In this document: positions 8,150-18,268 of the stretch, in pieces
How the letters are laid out: the number at the start of each line of letters is the position of its first letter
Numbering within the stretch: position 1 is the stretch's first letter
Assembly: GCF_049994355.1 (NCBI RefSeq)
Contig: NZ_CP188257.1
Span: 1,240,001 to 1,304,000, forward strand
DNA: 64,000 bases
Source: Angustibacter sp049994355
GTDB lineage: Bacteria; Actinomycetota; Actinomycetes; Actinomycetales; Angustibacteraceae
Direction: 5' to 3'
Notes under the pieces: generated by a model
Seen by the model: only the letters and a program-made list of their open reading frames with translations
Told to the model about the DNA's origin: nothing
Database searches by the model: none
Made by a program: the position numbers and the translations under genes

Positions 8150-9652
8150 GTGCGCGCGCCCCGCATCCGCCCGGTAGCCGGAAGACTCGCCGAGGTCCTC
8201 GCGGCCGGCAGCCCGATCGACGTGCTGGCCGTGCCCGTCCTCACTGGTGCGGACGGCGCGCGTCCGTCGGCGGCCGCCCGGCAGGCCGGCGAACTTCTCG
8301 GCTTCGACCTCGACCAGACCCTCGACCTGGAGCGGGTGCGCGGGTCTGCCGGTGAGGTGACCCGCGTGCCATGGGCGCCCGGCCCGGGCTCCCAACCGGT
8401 GCAGCGGGTCGTGCTGGTCGGCGTGGACGCCGGACAGCCGGCGTCCGTCCGGCTGGCGGCCGCCGCGCTCGCACGCGCGCACCGCGGCCAGGACCGTCTG
8501 GTCACCACGCTGGGTGCCGGCAGCGCCGCCGCGACCCGCGCCATGGCCGAGGGTTTCGTGCTGGGCTCGTACTCGCCGCCGCGTACCGGGACCGGCGACG
8601 GCCCGCGCTCGCCGCTGCGCCGGGTGGACGTCGTCGGACGGGTCGCGCCGTCCGAGCTGGACCGTGGTCTCGCGGTCGCCGACGCGACGGTGCTGGCCCG
8701 CGATCTGGCGCACACGCCGTCCTCGGTCAAGAGCCCGGCCTGGCTGGCCGGGCGGGCCCGCCGGGCCGCAGCAGAGGTGGGTCTGCGCTGCCGGGTGCGC
8801 GACCACCGCCAGCTGCTCGCCGACGGTTTCGGCGGCCTGCTCGCGGTCGGTGGCGGGGCGCACCGCCCGCCGAGGCTGGTCGAGCTGACGTACACGCCGC
8901 CGGAGCTCGGGCCGGGCACCCAGCACGTGGTCCTGGTCGGCAAGGGCATCACGTTCGACACCGGTGGGGTCTCGCTGAAGCCGCGCGAGGCGATGGTGCC
9001 GATGAAGACCGACATGACCGGCGCCGGGGTGGTGCTGGCCGTGCTGCGGGCCTGCGCGCGGCTGGAGGTACGGGTGAAGGTGACCGGCCTGCTCGCCTTG
9101 GCCGAGAACACCCTCGGCGCCTGCGCGTACCGGCCCGGCGACGTGGTGCGGCAGTACGGCGGCCGCACGGTCGAGGTGCGCAACACCGACGCCGAGGGGC
9201 GGCTGGTGATGGCCGATGCGCTGGCGTACGCCGACGCCCACCTGGACCCAGACGTGCTGGTCGACATCGCCACCCTGACCGGTGCGGCGACCATGGGCCT
9301 GGGCCGCGGCCATGCCGCGATGTACACCGCGGACGAGCGGCTGGCGGCGGCGTTGCAGCAGGCTGGTGAGCTTGGCGCGGAACGGGTTTGGCGGATGCCG
9401 CTCGCCGAGGACTACCGCAGCGCCATCGACTCCGACGTCGCGGACATCTGCCAGATCGCCAGCGTGCCGGGTGTCGGTGGCGGCTCGATCATCGCGGCCC
9501 TGTTCCTGCGCGAGTTCGTGGGCGAGCGACGCTGGGTGCACCTGGACATCGCCGGGCCGGGGCGAGGCGACCGCGACACCGGTGTGTCCACCCGCGGCGG
9601 CACCGGCTTCGGTGCCCGCCTGTTGCTGCGCTGGCTCGAGACCCAGAGCTGA
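8150..9652 (+). CDS. pepA: Leucyl aminopeptidase (M17)
   Basis: A 500-residue cytosolic di-metal aminopeptidase releasing N-terminal residues from peptides. All active-site residues of E. coli PepA are present, each shifted by five: K265, D270, K277, D288, D347, E349 and R351, in the motifs VGKGITFDTGG and NTDAEGRL. The N-terminal 170 residues are the variable domain. The GTG start follows GAGGAG (in cgaggagttccGTG). The gene ends TQS-stop inside a 14-bp tandem repeat whose unit contains the TGA, so the stop is repeated in all three frames downstream. Confidence 0.95.
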   Translation: MRAPRIRPVAGRLAEVLAAGSPIDVLAVPVLTGADGARPSAAARQAGELLGFDLDQTLDLERVRGSAGEVTRVPWAPGPGSQPVQRVVLVGVDAGQPASVRLAAAALARAHRGQDRLVTTLGAGSAAATRAMAEGFVLGSYSPPRTGTGDGPRSPLRRVDVVGRVAPSELDRGLAVADATVLARDLAHTPSSVKSPAWLAGRARRAAAEVGLRCRVRDHRQLLADGFGGLLAVGGGAHRPPRLVELTYTPPELGPGTQHVVLVGKGITFDTGGVSLKPREAMVPMKTDMTGAGVVLAVLRACARLEVRVKVTGLLALAENTLGACAYRPGDVVRQYGGRTVEVRNTDAEGRLVMADALAYADAHLDPDVLVDIATLTGAATMGLGRGHAAMYTADERLAAALQQAGELGAERVWRMPLAEDYRSAIDSDVADICQIASVPGVGGGSIIAALFLREFVGERRWVHLDIAGPGRGDRDTGVSTRGGTGFGARLLLRWLETQS

Positions 9653-9772
9653 CCGACCAGAGCTGACCGACCAGAGCTGACCGACCAGAGCTGACCGACT
9701 AGAGCTGACCGACTAGAGCTGACCGACTAGAGCTGACCGACTAGAGCTGACCGACTAGAGCTGACCGACTAG
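9644..9772. repeat. 14-bp tandem repeat spanning the pepA stop codon
   Basis: Nine copies of a 14-bp unit: four CAGAGCTGACCGAC, then five TAGAGCTGACCGAC, then a partial copy. The pepA TGA is in copy 1. Because 14 is not divisible by 3, every frame soon meets TGA or TAG. Confidence 0.96.
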
Positions 9773-9798
9773 CGCTGGACCCACGAGAGGTGGCACGA

Positions 9799-10146
9799 AT
9801 GTACGGACTGACCGTGCGCTGGTCGCTGGCGCAGGCGCCCGACGGCGCCGAGGACGCGTTGCGCGAGTACGTGACCGGGACGTCGCTGGCCAGGTTCAGC
9901 GCGATGGACGGCCTGTGCTTCAAGACCTGGCGGATGCGCGCCGGTGAGTGGTTCGAGGGCATCTACGTCTGGCAGGACGCAGCAGGACGCGACGCCTTCG
10001 CCGAGCAGTTCTCGGCCACTGGCTCGGACAACCCCGGCTCGCAGCTGATCGGCAGCGGCCCGGCCCTGATCGAGACGTTCGAGGTCGTCGCCGTCGCCGA
10101 GGGGCTGGCCGGGTTCAGCAAGGGCCCTGGCCCGGGTTCGCTCTAG
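9799..10146 (+). CDS. YdhR-like dimeric alpha/beta-barrel protein
   Basis: A 115-residue protein with the sequence style of monooxygenase-like ferredoxin-fold dimers: a first strand YGLTVRWSL, middle helix, then FKTWRMRAGEWFEGIYVWQD and a helix with AAGRDAFAEQF. Family members include putative quinol monooxygenases and heme-binding proteins; no catalytic residue can be assigned. I chose ATG 9799 over GTG 9790 because GAGAGG at 9785-9790 is 8 bases before the ATG and would overlap the GTG. It lies just behind the pepA repeat array and converges with the O-methyltransferase. Confidence 0.75.
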   Translation: MYGLTVRWSLAQAPDGAEDALREYVTGTSLARFSAMDGLCFKTWRMRAGEWFEGIYVWQDAAGRDAFAEQFSATGSDNPGSQLIGSGPALIETFEVVAVAEGLAGFSKGPGPGSL

Positions 10147-10775
10147 CGCAGGACGGCCGTGAGCAGCCCGTCCCCGGTGGGCAGCAGCGCCGGCACCAGC
10201 CGCTCGTCGTCGCGCACCCGCTTGCCCAGCTCGCGGATCGCGGTGGTCGTCTCGTCCCGCTGCGCGGGGTCGGCCACCTTGTCGTGCCACAGCGCGTTGT
10301 CGAAGGCCACCACGCCGCCGGGCCGCAGCAACCGCAGGGCCTGGTCGAGGTAGTCCTCGTACTCCGGTTTCGCCGCGTCGCACAACACCAGGTCGTAGAC
10401 GCCGTCGGTCAGCCGGGGGAGCACGTCCAGCGCGCGGCCGGAGATCAGCCGGGCCCGGTTGGTGGCGATGCCCGCCTCACCGAAGGCCTCGCGGGCGGCG
10501 CGCTGGTGCTCGGGCTCGACGTCGATCGTGGTGAGCACGCCGTCGGCCGGCATGCCACGCAGCAGCCACAACCCGGACACGCCCGCGCCGGTGCCGATCT
10601 CGACCACCGAACGCGCGGACAGCGCGGCGGCCAGCAGGCGCAGGGCCGCCCCGACGCCGGGCGAGACCGGCACGCAGCCGAGCTCCTCGGCGCGGGCCCT
10701 GGCCCGCTCGAGCACGTCGTCCTCGTGGATGAAGCCCTCCGTGTAGGCCCAGGTTGCGGGCTTCTGACCGCTGAT
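10143..10775 (-). CDS. Class I SAM-dependent O-methyltransferase (start uncertain)
   Basis: About 210 residues of the catechol-O-methyltransferase-like family (pfam Methyltransf_3). The SAM-binding motif is VVEIGTGAGVSGLWLL, followed by the acidic strand end TIDVEPEH and the LVLCDAAKPEY motif with the metal/substrate Asp. The stop overlaps the convergent gene's last codon. The start is unclear: a GGAGG at 10785-10781 precedes an in-frame ATC at 10775, and no ATG, GTG or TTG is close, while the first in-frame ATG upstream lies inside the sigE promoter region. It is divergent from sigE, as in mycobacteria. Confidence 0.8.
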   Translation of the reverse strand: MSGQKPATWAYTEGFIHEDDVLERARARAEELGCVPVSPGVGAALRLLAAALSARSVVEIGTGAGVSGLWLLRGMPADGVLTTIDVEPEHQRAAREAFGEAGIATNRARLISGRALDVLPRLTDGVYDLVLCDAAKPEYEDYLDQALRLLRPGGVVAFDNALWHDKVADPAQRDETTTAIRELGKRVRDDERLVPALLPTGDGLLTAVLR

Positions 10776-10959
10776 GACGACCTCCAGGTGAACGTGCAGG
10801 TGAGCGGGCGGGCGGGACCGGATCAGCCTAGTGCTGGGAACCTCTGGCGTCTGCGGAGCGTCATACGGTCGGGCGCATCGGGCGTCGGTTTGGGCGAAAG
10901 GGGCTGGACGAGGGATCATGGACGCGACGATGCACGCCGTCCGGCCCGGAGGAGACGCC

Positions 10960-11553
10960 TTGAGCGACCCGCAGCCGTGGACGCCGCCCTCGTGGGAGCA
11001 GGTGGTGCGTGAGCACTCCGCCCGCGTGTACCGCCTCGCGTACCGGCTGACCGGTAACCAGCACGACGCCGAGGACCTCACCCAGGAGGTCTTCGTCCGA
11101 GTCTTCCGCAGCCTCTCGTCGTACACCCCCGGCACGTTCGAGGGCTGGCTGCACCGGATCACCACGAACCTGTTCCTGGACGGCGTGCGCCGCAAGAAGC
11201 GGGTCCGCTTCGACGCGCTCGCCGAGGACGCGCACGACAAGCTGCCGGGCCGGGAGCCGGACCCGTCCCGGGTCTACGAGGACACCCACCTGGACGACGA
11301 CGTGCAGGCCGCGCTGGACGCCTTGGCGCCGCAGTTCCGGGCCGCAGTCGTGCTCTGCGACATCGAGGGCCTCTCGTACGAGGAGGTCGCGGTCACCCTA
11401 GGCGTCAAGCTCGGCACCGTACGCTCACGCATCCACCGCGGTCGCGCCCAGCTGCGCGAGGCGTTGGCGCATCGCCGCCGGCCGGACGGCGCGATCGCCC
11501 ACGCAGACCTGCCCGAGCCCAGCCGCCCGGCAGCCGCGGGAGGTGAGCGATGA
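10960..11553 (+). CDS. sigE: ECF sigma factor SigE-type
   Basis: A 197-residue extracytoplasmic-function sigma factor. Region 2 is YRLAYRLTGNQHDAEDLTQE (-10 binding) and region 4 is LSYEEVAVTLGVKLGTVRSR with its helix-turn-helix. The TTG start at 10960 has a full GGAGGAG ribosome site five bases upstream; an in-frame ATG at 10918 would add 14 residues. The next gene is a zinc anti-sigma factor starting within its stop, then htrA and tatB, the same order as the mycobacterial sigE locus that responds to envelope stress. I infer that it controls cell-envelope and protein-quality functions. Confidence 0.92.
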   Translation: MSDPQPWTPPSWEQVVREHSARVYRLAYRLTGNQHDAEDLTQEVFVRVFRSLSSYTPGTFEGWLHRITTNLFLDGVRRKKRVRFDALAEDAHDKLPGREPDPSRVYEDTHLDDDVQAALDALAPQFRAAVVLCDIEGLSYEEVAVTLGVKLGTVRSRIHRGRAQLREALAHRRRPDGAIAHADLPEPSRPAAAGGER

Positions 11554-12353
11554 CGCACCGCCCGGTGAAGACCCCCTGCCTGGGTGCCCGGGTCGCGGCC
11601 CTGGCCGACGGCACGATGCGTCCCGACGTCCGCGACCGGGCGCTGGCGCACACCCTGACCTGCCCGACCTGCCGGGACGCCGTGGACGTCGAGCGGCTGA
11701 CCGTCGAGCGGCTGCGGTCGTTGCACGACCCCGACCCGTCGCCCGGGCTGCTCGCCACGCTGTACGCGATGGGCGAGCCCGGTGACCCGGTGCCGCCGCG
11801 CCGAGGTGTCGGCCCGGGTATGCCCCGGCCACTGCTGGTCGCCGTGGGGCCCTCCGGACCGCCGTCGATGGTCGCGCCGGTGCGGCCCGGTGGCAGCACG
11901 CACCCCACCAACCGGTCCGCCGGACGCCGGATGCGGCGCTCAGTGGTCGTCGTGGCGGCCGGTGCGCTGGGCATGGGCGCGGTGACCGCAGGGGTGCTGA
12001 CGTCCGCGGTCGGCCTGGGTGCTGTCGGGTCCCCGGTGGCCCAGCTGCGGGTGCAGAGCCCCACGAGCGCCGCGAGCGCCGCGACGGGTGGCCAGTTCGG
12101 CGCGTCGTCCGGTCGACAGTCCCAGTCGCGCAGCGGGTCGATGTTCGGCCGGCCCTCGTCCGCGACGTCTGCCTTGACCACGTCGGCCTTGACCACGTCG
12201 GCATTCACCACGTCGGCGTCCAGCACCTCCGTCTTCGCCACCCCGCTCAACAGCCCGTTCAGCAGCCCGTTCAGCAGCCCGTCGTTCAGCACGACGGCGC
12301 TGCGGATGGGAGGCGTCGAGCCCGTCGCGCACGGTCACCGTCTGACCCACTGA
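11550..12353 (+). CDS. Zinc-containing anti-sigma factor (RseA-type)
   Basis: A 267-residue single-pass membrane protein. The N-terminus has the zinc anti-sigma signature H34-x3-C38-x2-C41 (AHTLTCPTC), which binds the preceding sigma factor; residues 131-150 form the membrane helix; the outside part is low-complexity. The extracellular tail contains SALTT-type repeats from a 15-bp tandem repeat (12169-12215) and NSPFSSPFSSP from a 12-bp repeat (12247-12281). The start ATG overlaps the sigE stop. Its release of SigE would be triggered by redox or proteolysis as in related systems, which is inference. Confidence 0.87.
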   Translation: MTHRPVKTPCLGARVAALADGTMRPDVRDRALAHTLTCPTCRDAVDVERLTVERLRSLHDPDPSPGLLATLYAMGEPGDPVPPRRGVGPGMPRPLLVAVGPSGPPSMVAPVRPGGSTHPTNRSAGRRMRRSVVVVAAGALGMGAVTAGVLTSAVGLGAVGSPVAQLRVQSPTSAASAATGGQFGASSGRQSQSRSGSMFGRPSSATSALTTSALTTSAFTTSASSTSVFATPLNSPFSSPFSSPSFSTTALRMGGVEPVAHGHRLTH

Positions 12354-12478
12354 GGCCCCGTCGGCCCGGCGGTTCACCCGTTCGTCCACGGGCGGTTCGT
12401 GACAGCGCGCACGATAGGGGAGGATCGAGGGGAAGACCGGACGTCGAGCGGGCGTCCGTCGGACAGGAGGACGTCTCG

Positions 12479-13939
<1,461 letters not shown>

Positions 13940-13966
13940 TCGCGCCCGACGAGAGAGGATGGACCC

Positions 13967-14377
13967 GTGTTCGACATCAACGGCGGCGAGTTCCTCGTGC
14001 TCATCGTCGTCGCCCTGCTCATCCTCGGCCCCGAGCGGCTGCCGCAGTACGCCGCGCAGCTCGCCAGGCTGGTCCGTGAGGCCCGCACCTTCGCCGGCAA
14101 GGCCCGCGAGCAGGTCAAGGCCGAGATGGGCGACGAGTTCGACGACGTCGACTGGAAGGCACTGGACCCGCGCCGCTACGACCCGCGCCGGATCGTCCGC
14201 GAGGCGCTGCTGGACGGGGACGACGACCCGCTGGGGCTGAACGGCTGGAACACCAGCGACTCCGCGCCGAACGTGCCCGACAACATGCGCCCGGAGGGTA
14301 CCGAGGACTCTGCTGAGACGGAGCCGGCGGCGTCGCCGACCAGTGTCGTGCAGAGCTACGACGCCGACGCGACCTAA
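13967..14377 (+). CDS. tatB: Sec-independent translocase component TatB
   Basis: A 136-residue Tat receptor component. The short N-terminal helix (FLVLIVVALLILGPERLP, about 8-26) with the Glu in GPERLP, then an amphipathic helix AAQLARLVREARTFAGKARE, then an acidic disordered tail, is the standard TatB layout. It works with TatA and TatC (not in this window) to export folded proteins. The GTG at 13967 gives the usual MFDINGGE opening. It is the last gene of the sigE block and converges with mrp. Confidence 0.93.
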   Translation: MFDINGGEFLVLIVVALLILGPERLPQYAAQLARLVREARTFAGKAREQVKAEMGDEFDDVDWKALDPRRYDPRRIVREALLDGDDDPLGLNGWNTSDSAPNVPDNMRPEGTEDSAETEPAASPTSVVQSYDADAT

Positions 14378-14404
14378 CGGTTCGTCAGCTTCGCCAACTG
14401 CGGG

Positions 14405-15538
14405 TCAGCGACCGGCGGGCGTGAGCCCGAGGGAGCGCCCGGCCAGGCCACGGGCCCGGCGGGACAGCGTCTTGGCGACCCCGCGCAGGGCCACCGCCGC
14501 CGCGGAGTCTGGGTCGGACAGCACGACCGGCGTCCCGTTGTCCCCACTCTCGCGCAGCGCGACGTCGATCGGCACCTGGCCCAGCAGCGGTACCGGCGCG
14601 CCGACCGCCCTGGTCAGCGAGTCCGACACCGCCTGCCCGCCGCCGGCGCCGAACAACTCGACCCGCGAGCCGTCCGGCTGCTCGAGCCAGGACATGTTCT
14701 CGATCACGCCGACCACGTGCTGGTGGGTCTGCAGGGCGATCGCCCCGGCCCGCTCGGCCACCTCCGCGGCGGCTCGCTGCGGGGTGGTGACCACCAGGAT
14801 CTCGGCGCTCGGGATCAGCTGGGCGACCGAGATGGCGATGTCTCCGGTGCCCGGCGGCAGGTCGAGCAGCAGCACGTCGAGGTCACCCCAGAACACGTCG
14901 CCCAGGAACTGCTGCAGGGCGCGGTGCAGCATCGGTCCGCGCCACACCACGGGCTGGTTCCCGGGCACGAACATGCCGATCGAGATGACCTTCACCTCGT
15001 GCGAGATCGGCGGCAGGATCATGTCGTCGACCTGGGTGGGGCGCTGGGTCACGCCGAGCATCCGGGGGACTGAGAAGCCGTAGACGTCGGCATCCACCAC
15101 GCCGACCCGCAGACCGTCCTGGGCCATCGCGGCGGCGAGGTTGACGGTCACCGAGGACTTGCCGACCCCGCCCTTGCCCGAGGCCACCGCGTACACCCGG
15201 GTCAGCGAGCCCGGCTTGGCGAACGGGATCTCCCGCTCGCCCTGGCCGCCGCGAAGTTGCTCGCGCAGGCCCTGGCGCTGCTCGGCGGACATCACGTCGA
15301 GGTCCACCTTGACCTCGCGGACGCCGCTCAGCGGGCTGACCGCGGCCGTGACGTCCTTGGTGATCGTGTCCTTCATCGGGCAGCCCGCCACGGTCAGGAA
15401 CACCCCGACGGTGACCAGCCCGTCGTCGGAGATGACGACGTCGCGGACCATCCCGAGCTCGGTGATGGGCTTCCTGATCTCAGGGTCGTTGACGCGGGTG
15501 AGCGCCTCGCGCACCTGATCCTGCGTGGGCATGGCCAT
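14405..15538 (-). CDS. mrp: Mrp/ApbC-type iron-sulfur carrier P-loop ATPase
   Basis: A 377-residue protein with an N-terminal DUF59/MIP18 domain (1-82, including the conserved GCPMKD) and a MinD-like ATPase with the deviant Walker A GKGGVGKSS at 121-129. Family members carry Fe-S clusters to target proteins. The usual CxxC after IENMS, which bridges the cluster between subunits, is missing (the sequence reads MSWLEQPDGSR). A TAGCAT -10 six bases before the ATG suggests a leaderless message. It is divergent from the MarR gene and convergent with tatB. Confidence 0.92.
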   Translation of the reverse strand: MAMPTQDQVREALTRVNDPEIRKPITELGMVRDVVISDDGLVTVGVFLTVAGCPMKDTITKDVTAAVSPLSGVREVKVDLDVMSAEQRQGLREQLRGGQGEREIPFAKPGSLTRVYAVASGKGGVGKSSVTVNLAAAMAQDGLRVGVVDADVYGFSVPRMLGVTQRPTQVDDMILPPISHEVKVISIGMFVPGNQPVVWRGPMLHRALQQFLGDVFWGDLDVLLLDLPPGTGDIAISVAQLIPSAEILVVTTPQRAAAEVAERAGAIALQTHQHVVGVIENMSWLEQPDGSRVELFGAGGGQAVSDSLTRAVGAPVPLLGQVPIDVALRESGDNGTPVVLSDPDSAAAVALRGVAKTLSRRARGLAGRSLGLTPAGR

Positions 15539-15544
15539 GGCTCG

Positions 15545-15550
15545 ATGCTA
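15545..15550 (-). promoter_or_regulatory. Leaderless -10 element of mrp
   Basis: TAGCAT on the minus strand, 6 bases before the mrp ATG at 15538. Confidence 0.5.
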
Positions 15551-15596
15551 GGCGTCCTGACCAGGACCGATGGCGCCGGGGCGGCTTCCCAGGCCC

Positions 15597-15602
15597 TAGG
15601 CT
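15597..15602 (+). promoter_or_regulatory. Leaderless -10 element of the MarR gene
   Basis: TAGGCT, 7 bases before the GTG at 15610. Together with the mrp element it forms a compact divergent promoter region. Confidence 0.55.
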
Positions 15603-15609
15603 GGTTCTC

Positions 15610-16155
15610 GTGGATCCGGGGACCGCGCAAGAACAGCCGGTCGGGGGTGGCGCGAGCGGTGGCACTGCGCCGGCTCCGACACCGCCGACACGACACCCGC
15701 GCACGCACGAGGTTGCCGCGTGGCGCTCGTTCCTGCGCGCGCACGCGTCGGTGGTTCGCCGGCTGGAGGCAGACCTCTTACGCGTGCACGGACTCTCGCT
15801 CGGCGTGTACGACGTCCTGGTCCAGCTCGTCGAGGCGCCCGAGCGGCGGCTGCGGATGACCGAGCTGGCGGACGCGGTGCTGCTCTCGCGCAGCGGGCTG
15901 ACCCGGCTGGTGGACCGCATGGTCCGCGACGGGTACGTCATCCGCGAACCCGACCCCGGCGACGCTCGCGGTGTCTGGGCGGTGCTCACGCCCGCCGGCT
16001 TCGACCGGCTGCGGACGGCGTCGTCCACCCACCTGGACGGTGTCGGCCGCTACGTGGTGGACCCGCTGGACCCAGCCGAGCTCACGGCCTGGGGCAACGC
16101 CTGCGCGAAAATCGCGGGAGCCGACCTGCCGGCCCCACCCCAGCTGTCGCCCTGA
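15610..16155 (+). CDS. MarR-family transcriptional regulator
   Basis: A 181-residue winged-helix regulator. A proline-rich N-terminal extension of about 35 residues precedes a typical MarR domain: dimer helix WRSFLRAHASVVRRLEADL, recognition region RMTELADAVLLSRSGLTRLV, and wing VIREPDPGDARGVWAVLTPAG with the conserved D-x-R. The effector is unknown. The GTG start is placed by a -10 seven bases upstream. It converges with the PilB-like gene. Confidence 0.9.
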   Translation: MDPGTAQEQPVGGGASGGTAPAPTPPTRHPRTHEVAAWRSFLRAHASVVRRLEADLLRVHGLSLGVYDVLVQLVEAPERRLRMTELADAVLLSRSGLTRLVDRMVRDGYVIREPDPGDARGVWAVLTPAGFDRLRTASSTHLDGVGRYVVDPLDPAELTAWGNACAKIAGADLPAPPQLSP

Positions 16156-16174
16156 CCCTGGGCTGCTCGCTGGT

Positions 16175-18217
16175 CTACTCGGTGAACGGGTAATCCTCGG
16201 GCGCCACGTAGACCTCGGCAGGGTCGCCGGCACGGCGTCGCCGCTCACGGTGCGTACCCAGTGCCTGAGCCTCGGCGCGGCACCACGGGCAGACCCGCCA
16301 CTCGGACTCGAGCTTGCGGCCGCAGCTGACGCAGCTGGAGTCGAGCGACACTGCGCACCACGGGCAGGCGACCATGCCGGCCTCCACCGCGCGCTCGCAG
16401 GCCGGACACGCCTTGCCTTCGGCGTGGTCGGCGTGGGTGACCCGGACCGCCTCCTCGAAGGTGGTCTCGCCGCGCTTGGCCTTCTCCAGCGCCGCGCCGC
16501 GCAGGGTCAGCATGCCGACCTCTCGTGCCTGGGCACCGACGGCCGACTCGGTCGCCGACGTCATGAGGACCGTGCGCATGGCGTTGTCCACCTCGAGCAC
16601 CTCGTACACGGCGGTCCGGCCGCGGTAGCCGGTGCCACCGCAGTCCGGGCAGCCGACGCCCTTGAGCGGCGTCGCGTCCAGGATGTCCTCGATGGTCAGG
16701 CCGAGCAGCGCCAGCGTTCCGTCGTCCGGGATGTAGCCCTCGGCGCACGACTCGCAGGGCTTGCGCACGAGTCGCTGCGCCACCGCTGCGGTCAGCGAGG
16801 ACGCGACAAGGAACGGCTCGACGCCCATGTCGACCAGGCGGGTCAACGCGGCGACGGCCGAGTTGGTGTGCAGGGTGGTGAGCACCAGGTGACCGGTCAG
16901 GGACGCCTTGAGCGCCAGCTCTGCGGTCAGCGCGTCACGGACCTCACCGACCAGCACGATGTCGGGGTCCTGGCGCAGGATCGAGCGCAGCCCGGCGTCG
17001 AAGGTCATGCCGGTCTTCAGGTTGACCTGCACCTGCGTGATGCCCGGCAGCTGGACCTCGATCGGGTCCTCGAGGGTGACGATGTTCTTGTCGGGCGTCA
17101 TGGTCTGGTTGATCGCCGCGTACAGCGTGTTCGTCTTGCCCGAACCGGTCGGGCCGGTGATCAGCACCAGCCCCTGCGGCACGGACAGTGCGGACAGGAA
17201 CGTGGCCAGCTGGTCCGGCTCGAAGCCGAGCGAGGCCAGCGACGGGACGTTGTCGGCCCGGGTGAGCAGCCGGACGACGATCTTCTCCCCGTGCAGCGAC
17301 GGCAGGGTGCTGACCCGGGTGTCGATCGCCGAGCCGTCCACGATGATCCGGCTGCGACCGTCCTGTGGCACCCGCCGCTCGGCGATGTCCAGGCCGGACA
17401 TGATCTTGACCCGGCTGACCACCGACGGGCCGAGCCGCTTCGGCGCGGTCATCACGTCGCGCAGCAGGCCGTCCACGCGGTACCGGATCCGCAGTCCGTC
17501 GCGCTGCATCTCGATGTGGATGTCCGAGGCGCGCAGCCGCGCCGCATCGGCGAGCACCTGGTTGACCAGCTTCACGATGGGGGCGTCGTCCACCCCGCCG
17601 GCGCCCGAGAGCTCCTCGCTGGACAGGCCCTCGTCCATGTCCTCGGCGATCATGGTCACGCCGGCGTCGTCGGCCCCGAGTGACCAGGCCCGCGCCAGGT
17701 GGTCCTTGATCTGGGTCGCCGGTGAGACCACCACGTAGAGCTCGCTGGCCCGGGTGTACATCCGGACGTCGTCCAGGGCCAGCACGTTGGTGGGGTCGGA
17801 CGTCGCGACGATCAGGCCGCCGTCCGGGTGCCGGTCCAGGCAGAGCACGCCGGTGCGGTCGGCCACGACCCGCGGAAGCATCCGGACGACGTCCGGGGCG
17901 GGCACGATCTTCGACAGGTCCGCTGACTCCAGGCCCAGGTGGGTCGCGAGCGACTCAGCGATCTCACGCTCTGTCGCGTAGCCGAGGTCGGCCACCACCT
18001 GGCCGAGGCGGCGGCGCGGGCCCTCCGCGGTGGCCTGGGCCTCGAGCGCGTGGTCGAGCTGGGCGGGCGTGAGCAGCTGCTCGTCGAGCAGGACCTCACC
18101 CAGCCGGCGTCGCCTGGTGCCGGACTCCGACCCGTCGTCCAGGGGCCGCGCCTGCAGGAGCGTAGTGTTCTGCGACCCGTGTGCAGGCGTGGTGGAGTCA
18201 GGGCTGGGCGACGACAT
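16175..18217 (-). CDS. PilB/GspE-type secretion ATPase with two extra C-terminal zinc ribbons
   Basis: A 680-residue type II/type IV pilus extension-like ATPase. The N-terminal MshEN-like domain is about 36-170; the motor has Walker A GPTGSGKT (355-362), Asp box/Walker B DIVLVGEVRD (about 419-428), His box TTLHTNS, and the usual tetracysteine (C488, C491, C523, C526). Beyond residue 600 there are eight further Cys in two CxxC...CxxC ribbons (C604, C607, C618, C621; C629, C632, C643, C646). No PilC, pilin or prepilin peptidase gene is adjacent, and the window's Tad locus has its own ATPase. It may serve an unlinked type IV pilus, or a DNA/protein transport role using the ribbons; this is inference. 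Confidence 0.88.
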   Translation of the reverse strand: MSSPSPDSTTPAHGSQNTTLLQARPLDDGSESGTRRRRLGEVLLDEQLLTPAQLDHALEAQATAEGPRRRLGQVVADLGYATEREIAESLATHLGLESADLSKIVPAPDVVRMLPRVVADRTGVLCLDRHPDGGLIVATSDPTNVLALDDVRMYTRASELYVVVSPATQIKDHLARAWSLGADDAGVTMIAEDMDEGLSSEELSGAGGVDDAPIVKLVNQVLADAARLRASDIHIEMQRDGLRIRYRVDGLLRDVMTAPKRLGPSVVSRVKIMSGLDIAERRVPQDGRSRIIVDGSAIDTRVSTLPSLHGEKIVVRLLTRADNVPSLASLGFEPDQLATFLSALSVPQGLVLITGPTGSGKTNTLYAAINQTMTPDKNIVTLEDPIEVQLPGITQVQVNLKTGMTFDAGLRSILRQDPDIVLVGEVRDALTAELALKASLTGHLVLTTLHTNSAVAALTRLVDMGVEPFLVASSLTAAVAQRLVRKPCESCAEGYIPDDGTLALLGLTIEDILDATPLKGVGCPDCGGTGYRGRTAVYEVLEVDNAMRTVLMTSATESAVGAQAREVGMLTLRGAALEKAKRGETTFEEAVRVTHADHAEGKACPACERAVEAGMVACPWCAVSLDSSCVSCGRKLESEWRVCPWCRAEAQALGTHRERRRRAGDPAEVYVAPEDYPFTE

Positions 18218-18268
18218 GGTGCCTCTATCGGCAGATGATCCGTGTGGGTGAAGGAACCCGGCCCGAAG

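Noticed and set aside
9644..9772. Possible CRISPR array
   Set aside because: The copies are head to tail without spacers and the unit is only 14 bp. The arrays at 37759-37929 and 3998-4118 fail for the same reason, and no cas gene is present.
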